From: DASPTT01 sp035623275
GTDB lineage: Bacteria; Actinomycetota; Acidimicrobiia; Acidimicrobiales; UBA8190
DNA: 34,952 nt
Assembly: GCA_035623275.1 (NCBI GenBank)
Contig: DASPTT010000132.1
Location: forward strand, 1-34,952
Direction of reading: 5' to 3'
Shown here: positions 30,573 to 34,952 of the stretch, in pieces
How the letters are laid out: each line of letters opens with the position of its first letter
Numbering within the stretch: position 1 is the first letter of the stretch
The notes under the pieces: generated by a model
What the model was told of the DNA's origin: nothing
The model's database searches: none
Seen by the model: the letters and a program-made list of their open reading frames with translations, nothing else
Translations under genes and position numbers: made by a program

Positions 30573-30580
30573 CGCGGGCC

Positions 30581-31318
30581 GTGGGCTCCACGGGCGGCGC
30601 GCAGGGCTGGTTCGTCGACCCCTTCGACATCCACCAGCACCGCTGGTACTCGGACGGCCGGCCCTCGAACCTGGTCCGTGACCACGGCGTCGAGTCCTAC
30701 GACGACCCACCCCCCGGCGCGCCGCCACGACCGCCGGTCCCGGCGGGCGCACTCCCGCCGAGGGACACGAGGGCCGACGAGGGGCACGGGGCGCGCCGCG
30801 GACGCGGACGCGCACGGGCACCGACGTCGGCGCGCGCTCGGCGGTCGTCGCTCGGCGCCGGCACCGCACTCCTCGTCGGCCTCCTCGGCGCCCTCCTGGT
30901 CGGGTTCGCCCTCGCGGGCTCGCATGCCCCACCGCCGCCGGACCAGGTGCAGGGCCTCGTCGTGCGGAGCTCGCCGCTGGGCACGGTCCGCCTCGCACCA
31001 GGACAGGAGCCGGGTCACGTCTACTTCTCGAACCCGCTCTTCGAGGTGTCCTACACGGTGCGGGGACGGGGACCGTTCACCATCGAGGCCTCCCGGGACC
31101 AGCTGGGGCCCGCCACCGTCGGCGACACCGTGCAGGTCGCGTTCGACCCGGCCAACCCCGCGCACGGCCGCATCGTGCCCACGTCGCTGCACTACACCAC
31201 CGGCGGGTTCGTCGCCGGTGTCGTCGGCGTGGCGCTCGTGGCGCTGGCGATCGTCGGCTTCCGCAGGCCACGGCGGGGCGCGGGTCAGCCGACCTGGCGC
31301 TCGCGGCCCTCCCAGTAG
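30581..31318 (+). CDS. DUF2510-like membrane protein
   Basis: A 245-residue protein with no recognised enzyme motif. Its N-terminus, GWFVDPFDIHQHRWYSDGRPSNLVRD, follows the DUF2510 pattern GWYxDPxxxxxxRYWDGxxWT with the Trp shifted. A disordered Pro/Arg-rich segment follows (about 40-85), then a first transmembrane segment (about 90-112). The outer beta domain has VYFSNPLFEVSYTVRGRGPFTIEAS and VGDTVQVAFDPANPAHGRI. A second transmembrane segment is at about 208-232, with a basic cytoplasmic tail. The outer part resembles a DUF3592-like fold, low confidence. GTG at 30581 is the start by the TAGGGT box. The last 34 bases overlap the convergent acyl-CoA synthetase. Confidence 0.7.
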   Translation: MGSTGGAQGWFVDPFDIHQHRWYSDGRPSNLVRDHGVESYDDPPPGAPPRPPVPAGALPPRDTRADEGHGARRGRGRARAPTSARARRSSLGAGTALLVGLLGALLVGFALAGSHAPPPPDQVQGLVVRSSPLGTVRLAPGQEPGHVYFSNPLFEVSYTVRGRGPFTIEASRDQLGPATVGDTVQVAFDPANPAHGRIVPTSLHYTTGGFVAGVVGVALVALAIVGFRRPRRGAGQPTWRSRPSQ

Positions 31319-32880
31319 CGCTTGCGCAGCTCGCGCTTGAGCGGCTTGAACGCGCCCGACAAAGGGAGCGGCTCCTGGCGGAACTCGACCGACTTCGGCA
31401 CCTTGAACCCGGCCAGGAACCGGCGCACGTACTCGATGAGCTCCTCGGCCGTGGCCATCATGCCGTCGCGCAGCACCACGATGGCGTGGACGGCCTCGCC
31501 CCAGGTGTCGCTCGGGATCCCGATGACGGCGACGTCCTTGACCGCCGGATGGCAGGACAGGACGTTCTCCACCTCCGTGGAGTACACGTTCTCGCCCCCG
31601 GTGACGATCATGTCCTTCACGCGATCGGTCAGCTGCAGGACACCGTGCTCGTCGACGAAGCCGACGTCCCCCGTGCGGTACCACCCGTCGCGCATCGCCT
31701 CCGCCGTCTCTTCGGGCTTGTGCCAGTACTCGCGCATGAGGTTCCCGCCGCGCACGCACACCTCGCCCGCCTCGCCCTTGGGCACGTCGTTGCCCAGCGA
31801 GTCCGTCACCCGCAGCTCCACGCCGAAGACCGGGGTGCCCGCCCCGAACTCGGCGCCCTCCTGCCGGTGCTCCTCGGGACCGAGGAAGGCCACGACCGAA
31901 GCGGCCTCGGTCATCCCGTATCCCTGGTAGAAGTCGGTGCGCGGCAGCAGCTCGAGCCATTCGCGCAGCACCGCGGGCGCGATGGGCGCCGCCCCGTAGA
32001 CCAGCTGGCGCAGGGAGCGCAGCTTGCGGACCGAGAACCTCTCGTGGTCGCGCAGCATCGACAGCATGATGGGGACGACCATGGTCGTGTCGATCCGCTG
32101 GGACTGGATCACGTCGAGGACCAGGCCGGGGTCGAAGAGGGGGATCGTCACCGAGGTCGCGCCGCTGGCCGGGATGCCCAGGACTCCTGCCACCAGCGCG
32201 GCATGGAACATGGGCGACTGGAACAGGAACCGGCGGCCCTCGCGGAACCCGATCTCGAGGCCCACGTGGTACACGTTGAGCAACTCGGCGCGCTGCTCGA
32301 GCAACACGCCCTTGGGGAGCCCGGTGGTGCCGCCGGTGTACATGAGGATGACGGGATCCGTCTCCTCGGGCTCGGCCGGCATGGCCGGATCGGCCGAGCC
32401 GAGCAGTTCCTCGTAGGCGAAGGTGTCGACGTCTCGCCCGGTGATGCCGTCGCCCGGCTCGCCGCCGATGACGACGAGCTTGTCGAGCTTGGCGCCCTCC
32501 TCGGCGACGGCGCGGTCGACCAGGGAGGCGAAGACGGGGTCGGTGAACATCACCGTCGTCCCCGAGTCGGCCAGCACGTAGGCGAGCTCGGCCGGCGAGA
32601 AGCGGATGTTGACGGGGTTGACGATGCCGGCGCCGAACAGCGCGGCGTGGTAGAGCTCGATGAACTCGTGGCCGTTCATGGCCAGCACCCCGAAGCGGTC
32701 GCCGGGGGCGATCCCCAGCGTCGAGGACAGGGCACGGCACAGCCGGGCCACCCGGTCGAGGTGCGAGGCGAAGGTGCCCTCGTAGCGCACCCCGTCGCGC
32801 GCCACGTCGACGAAGCCCACCTTGTCGGCCAGGCGCTCGGCGGTGGGAAGGAACAGGCGCGGGTAGATCAGCTCTTTCAT
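31285..32880 (-). CDS. AMP-binding acyl-CoA synthetase (fatty-acid-CoA ligase)
   Basis: A 531-residue adenylate-forming enzyme that activates a fatty or other carboxylic acid to acyl-CoA through acyl-AMP. Motifs: P-loop-like ILMYTGGTTGLPKG (about residue 179), YGMTEAAS (about 320), YRTGDVGFVDEHGVLQLTDRVKDMIVTGGENVYSTEVE with the hinge (about 400-425), and C-terminal LSGAFKPLKRELRKRYW carrying the catalytic Lys (about 509). The last motif reads SGAFK where SGAGK is frequent, but the Lys is kept. GGAGGAG lies 8 bases before ATG 32880. Only 5 bases separate it from the WS/DGAT gene, so acyl-CoA production and consumption are probably coupled. Chain-length preference is unknown. Confidence 0.92.
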   Translation of the reverse strand: MKELIYPRLFLPTAERLADKVGFVDVARDGVRYEGTFASHLDRVARLCRALSSTLGIAPGDRFGVLAMNGHEFIELYHAALFGAGIVNPVNIRFSPAELAYVLADSGTTVMFTDPVFASLVDRAVAEEGAKLDKLVVIGGEPGDGITGRDVDTFAYEELLGSADPAMPAEPEETDPVILMYTGGTTGLPKGVLLEQRAELLNVYHVGLEIGFREGRRFLFQSPMFHAALVAGVLGIPASGATSVTIPLFDPGLVLDVIQSQRIDTTMVVPIMLSMLRDHERFSVRKLRSLRQLVYGAAPIAPAVLREWLELLPRTDFYQGYGMTEAASVVAFLGPEEHRQEGAEFGAGTPVFGVELRVTDSLGNDVPKGEAGEVCVRGGNLMREYWHKPEETAEAMRDGWYRTGDVGFVDEHGVLQLTDRVKDMIVTGGENVYSTEVENVLSCHPAVKDVAVIGIPSDTWGEAVHAIVVLRDGMMATAEELIEYVRRFLAGFKVPKSVEFRQEPLPLSGAFKPLKRELRKRYWEGRERQVG

Positions 32881-32885
32881 CGTCG

Positions 32886-34403
32886 TCACTCCTCCCCCAC
32901 GGCCCGCGCCGGGCGGGGGCCCCGGGGCGTCCGGGTCGGGCGCGGGGCCGCTGTCGCCTCCAGCGGGCGGGCCTCGTGCCTGGCCGCGGACCGCCGCCCC
33001 GTGTCGAGCGGGCCGATCAGCTCGGCGAAGGACCGCCGCACGCCCTGGGCGAAGACCCCGACGTCCGGGCACGCGTCGCGATCCGCGTACAGACCGAGGT
33101 GCATGTGCCCGTCGTAGCTGAGCGCGGCCACGCCCAGGCTCAGGTTCCCGGCGAGCGGGACGATCGGGTACACCTCGAGCATGCGCGCCCCGTGCGCGTA
33201 GAGCGGGGACGCCGGCCCCCGCACGTTGGTCACCACCAGGTTGACCACGGGCTGGTGCTGCATGACCCCCGCCACCCCGGCGAGCAGCGGCTGGGGCAGG
33301 GCGTCGAGCGCGTCGATGAGCACCCGGTAGGCGGCGGCCTGGCCGTGGCGCTTGGCCCGCTCTGCCGACGCGGCCACCAGGGCGAGCCGCTCGCCGGGGT
33401 CCGCACACCACACCGGCAGGCGCACCAGCATCGCCGAGACGTCGTTGCCCAGTGCGTGGCCGTCGTCGTGGGGCACGCCCACCGGCACCAGCACCTGGAG
33501 CTCGAGACCGGTGAGGTGCTCGCCCCGCGACACGAGGAGGCGCCGCAGGCCCCCGGTCACCGCGGCCAGCACGACGTCGTTGATCGTCACACCGTGCGCC
33601 CGCTCCACGGCCTGCAGGTGCTCCATGGCGACGCGCACGAACCCGACGCGCCGGGCCTGGCCGATGCGCGTGTTGACGGACGAACGCGGCGCGAGCAGGC
33701 CCGGTGGCAGCACCGACGAGAGCCCGTCCACCAGGCGCAGCCCCGACCGGGTGGTGCGCACCGGTGCCAGCATCGAGCGCGCCGCCAGGCGACCGGCGCG
33801 CACGAGCCGGGCCGTGGCGACGGACAGGTCGCGCGCGGCGAGCGACATCGCGCCCGGCACCGGCTCGGGGTGCCAGGGCGTGGGCGCTGAGGCGAGATGA
33901 CGGGGCCTGCGGCCGGGATCGAGGAGGAGCGTGGCCAGCTCCACGCCGCCGAGGCCGTCGGCCAGCGAGTGGTGGAGCTTCTCGACCAGGCCGACGCGCC
34001 CGCCCGAGAGGCCTTCGACGAACCACATCTGCCAGAGCGGGAGGTCGATGTCCAGGGGGACGGCCAGGATCTCGGCGCTCAGGCGGGCCAACTGGGCCGT
34101 GGTGCCCGGCTTGGGGAGGGCCACGACCCGCATGTGGGCGGCCACGTCGAAGTCCTCGTCGTCCACCCAGACGGGGGCGACCTGGCCGAGGAAGGGCCGC
34201 CGCACCCGCTGGCGCAGCTTCGGGACCAGGTCCAGGCGCTCCTCCACGTCGGCTCGGAGGCGCTCGATGCGGATCCGCCCGCCGGCGTCACGGAGGGGCC
34301 CGCCCTCGAAGACGGCGACCGAACCCATGTGCATGGGGGTGCGGGCGGTCTCGAGGTGCAGGAACGTCGCGTCGAGGCCACTGAGCGGCCGTGCGTGGAC
34401 CAC
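32886..34403 (-). CDS. Wax ester synthase/diacylglycerol acyltransferase (WS/DGAT)
   Basis: A 505-residue membrane-associated acyltransferase that joins acyl-CoA to diacylglycerol or fatty alcohol, giving storage triacylglycerol or wax ester. The catalytic HHSLADG motif is at about residues 142-148 in VEKLHHSLADGLGGVEL. PLSGLDATFLHLETARTPMHMGSV opens the family and ARRVGFVRVAMEHLQAVERAHGVTINDVVLAAVTGGLR continues it. GNDVSAMLVRLP, LVVTNVRGPASPLYAHGA and LSLGVAALSYDGHMHLGLYADRDACPD complete it. GTG at 34403 gives the family N-terminus; a longer frame runs unconserved into the pspA promoter. The C-terminal 40 residues are basic/Pro-rich. It is divergent from pspA and upstream of an acyl-CoA synthetase. 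It is also homologous to mycobacterial Tgs proteins. Confidence 0.93.
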   Translation of the reverse strand: MVHARPLSGLDATFLHLETARTPMHMGSVAVFEGGPLRDAGGRIRIERLRADVEERLDLVPKLRQRVRRPFLGQVAPVWVDDEDFDVAAHMRVVALPKPGTTAQLARLSAEILAVPLDIDLPLWQMWFVEGLSGGRVGLVEKLHHSLADGLGGVELATLLLDPGRRPRHLASAPTPWHPEPVPGAMSLAARDLSVATARLVRAGRLAARSMLAPVRTTRSGLRLVDGLSSVLPPGLLAPRSSVNTRIGQARRVGFVRVAMEHLQAVERAHGVTINDVVLAAVTGGLRRLLVSRGEHLTGLELQVLVPVGVPHDDGHALGNDVSAMLVRLPVWCADPGERLALVAASAERAKRHGQAAAYRVLIDALDALPQPLLAGVAGVMQHQPVVNLVVTNVRGPASPLYAHGARMLEVYPIVPLAGNLSLGVAALSYDGHMHLGLYADRDACPDVGVFAQGVRRSFAELIGPLDTGRRSAARHEARPLEATAAPRPTRTPRGPRPARAVGEE

Positions 34404-34506
34404 CAGGTCGATCGTCCGCCCGGGGCCTGGGAAACAACAGTGCCGGAAGGCCCAACTGGGGCCCCGGCCTGGGCGCTCTCGACGGGGGAGGCTGACCGTG
34501 GTGCAA

Positions 34507-34534
34507 TCGTGGGGCGCCACGTGGTCGTGGGGCG
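34507..34534. promoter_or_regulatory. Operator-like element upstream of pspA: 10-bp direct repeat around an 8-bp palindrome
   Basis: TCGTGGGGCG occurs at 34507-34516 and again at 34525-34534. Exactly between them stands CCACGTGG (34517-34524), a perfect palindrome. The element starts 51 bases before the pspA ATG, in the divergent gap with the WS/DGAT gene. No known regulator motif is assigned. Confidence 0.4.
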
Positions 34535-34557
34535 ACGCGACGAAAGGCACGGACAGC

Positions 34558-34952
34558 ATGGGTGTGATGAAACGGCTCTCGGGGATCGTCCAGGCCAAGG
34601 CCAACAAGGCCCTCGACAAGGCCGAGAACCCGGCCGACATGCTCGACCTCTCCTACGAGAAGCAGCAAGAGAACCTGACCAAGGTCCGGCGGGCCCTGGC
34701 CGACGTGGCGACCGCCAAGAAACGGCTCGAGCTCCAGGCCAGCCAGCTCCAGGCCCAGGCCCAAAAGCTCCAAGACCAGGCGAAGCAGGCCCTGGCCCAG
34801 GGCAACGAGGACCTGGCCCGAGAGGCGCTCACCCGACGGGCCACGCTGGCGGACCAACTGACCGGGCTCGGCACCCAGCACCAGCAGATCGAGCAGCAAC
34901 AGCAACAGCTCGAGACGACGGCGTCACGCCTGCAGGCACAGGTGGAGTCGTT
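34558..34952 (+). CDS. pspA: PspA/IM30 (Vipp1) family membrane-stress protein, 5' part
   Basis: The first 131 codons of a PspA homologue, cut by the window edge. The N-terminal amphipathic helix region MGVMKRLSGIVQAKANKALDKAENPADMLDLSYEKQQENL is the family start, and a long coiled coil with Gln/Ala/Leu-rich heptads follows (about residues 45-131). PspA proteins bind and polymerise on the inner membrane surface under stress. ATG at 34558 has GAAAGG about 10 bases upstream. The coiled-coil codons give an open reading frame on the opposite strand that is not a gene. It is divergent from the WS/DGAT gene. Confidence 0.9.
   Translation, partial: MGVMKRLSGIVQAKANKALDKAENPADMLDLSYEKQQENLTKVRRALADVATAKKRLELQASQLQAQAQKLQDQAKQALAQGNEDLAREALTRRATLADQLTGLGTQHQQIEQQQQQLETTASRLQAQVES

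Noticed and set aside
34288..34905. Leu-rich open frame opposite pspA that looks like a membrane protein
   Set aside because: It is the reverse complement of Gln/Leu-rich coiled-coil codons (CAG/CTC), which gives Leu runs by itself.
1..34952. tRNA genes, CRISPR arrays, insertion sequences, integrase or toxin genes
   Set aside because: No T-loop-like GGTTCGAATCC sequences, no spaced identical repeats beyond the short in-gene duplications, and no transposase or integrase motifs were seen by eye; a tRNAscan or repeat search would settle it.

Overview
The window is very GC-rich, densely packed actinobacterial DNA. Gene order and protein character suggest an uncultured or poorly studied actinobacterium, possibly of the Acidimicrobiia; that placement is inference. 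The strongest support is two conserved actinobacterial blocks, mfd-SurA-like-mazG-eno-ftsB-DUF501-ppx and glmU-prs-rplY-pth, lying as neighbours much as they do in mycobacteria. No stretch above 300 bases lacks a gene. No tRNA, rRNA, CRISPR array, insertion sequence or phage gene was seen.

Layout. 1-1.5 kb: the end of a glycosyltransferase-like gene converging on a SAM methyltransferase. 1.5-11 kb (minus strand): housekeeping block for transcription-coupled repair (mfd), a chaperone/PPIase lipoprotein, a TP-methylase/MazG fusion, enolase, the divisome protein FtsB/DivIC, DUF501 and a Ppx/GppA phosphatase. Junctions are overlapping or only a few bases long, so this is probably one operon driven from a promoter just before mfd. 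11-16.2 kb (minus strand): glmU (shortened), prs (with an apparent one-base frameshift), rplY/ctc, pth (apparent CTG start) and a TreT-like GT4 glycosyltransferase placed between pth and mfd.

16.2-23 kb (plus strand): a catabolic cluster of acyl-CoA carboxylase beta subunit, biotin carboxylase/BCCP alpha subunit, AtuA-family protein and acyl-CoA dehydrogenase. It resembles the core of acyclic-terpene (atu) or branched acyl-CoA degradation. 23-28.6 kb: a mixed set with a DUF169 protein, a secreted SpaA-like surface protein, a YjbQ protein, an AarF/ABC1 kinase coupled to a Cys glutathione peroxidase, a small conserved protein and a HAD phosphatase. 28.7-30.5 kb: a COG4315-type lipoprotein followed by an ECF sigma factor and its zinc-finger anti-sigma factor. 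30.6-31.3 kb: a DUF2510-like membrane protein. 31.3-35 kb: an acyl-CoA synthetase coupled to a WS/DGAT acyltransferase (wax ester/triacylglycerol synthesis), divergent from a PspA gene that runs off the window.

Two expression styles recur. One is start-stop overlaps of the ATGA/GTGA type at five junctions. The other is apparently leaderless genes, where a TANNNT -10-like box (usually TAGNNT) sits 6-8 bases before the start codon with no Shine-Dalgarno sequence. The points most worth checking are the CTG start of pth, the broken prs frame, the GlmU lacking its acetyltransferase end, the leader hairpin of rplY, a possible leader peptide before the carboxylase cluster, and an operator-like repeat upstream of pspA.
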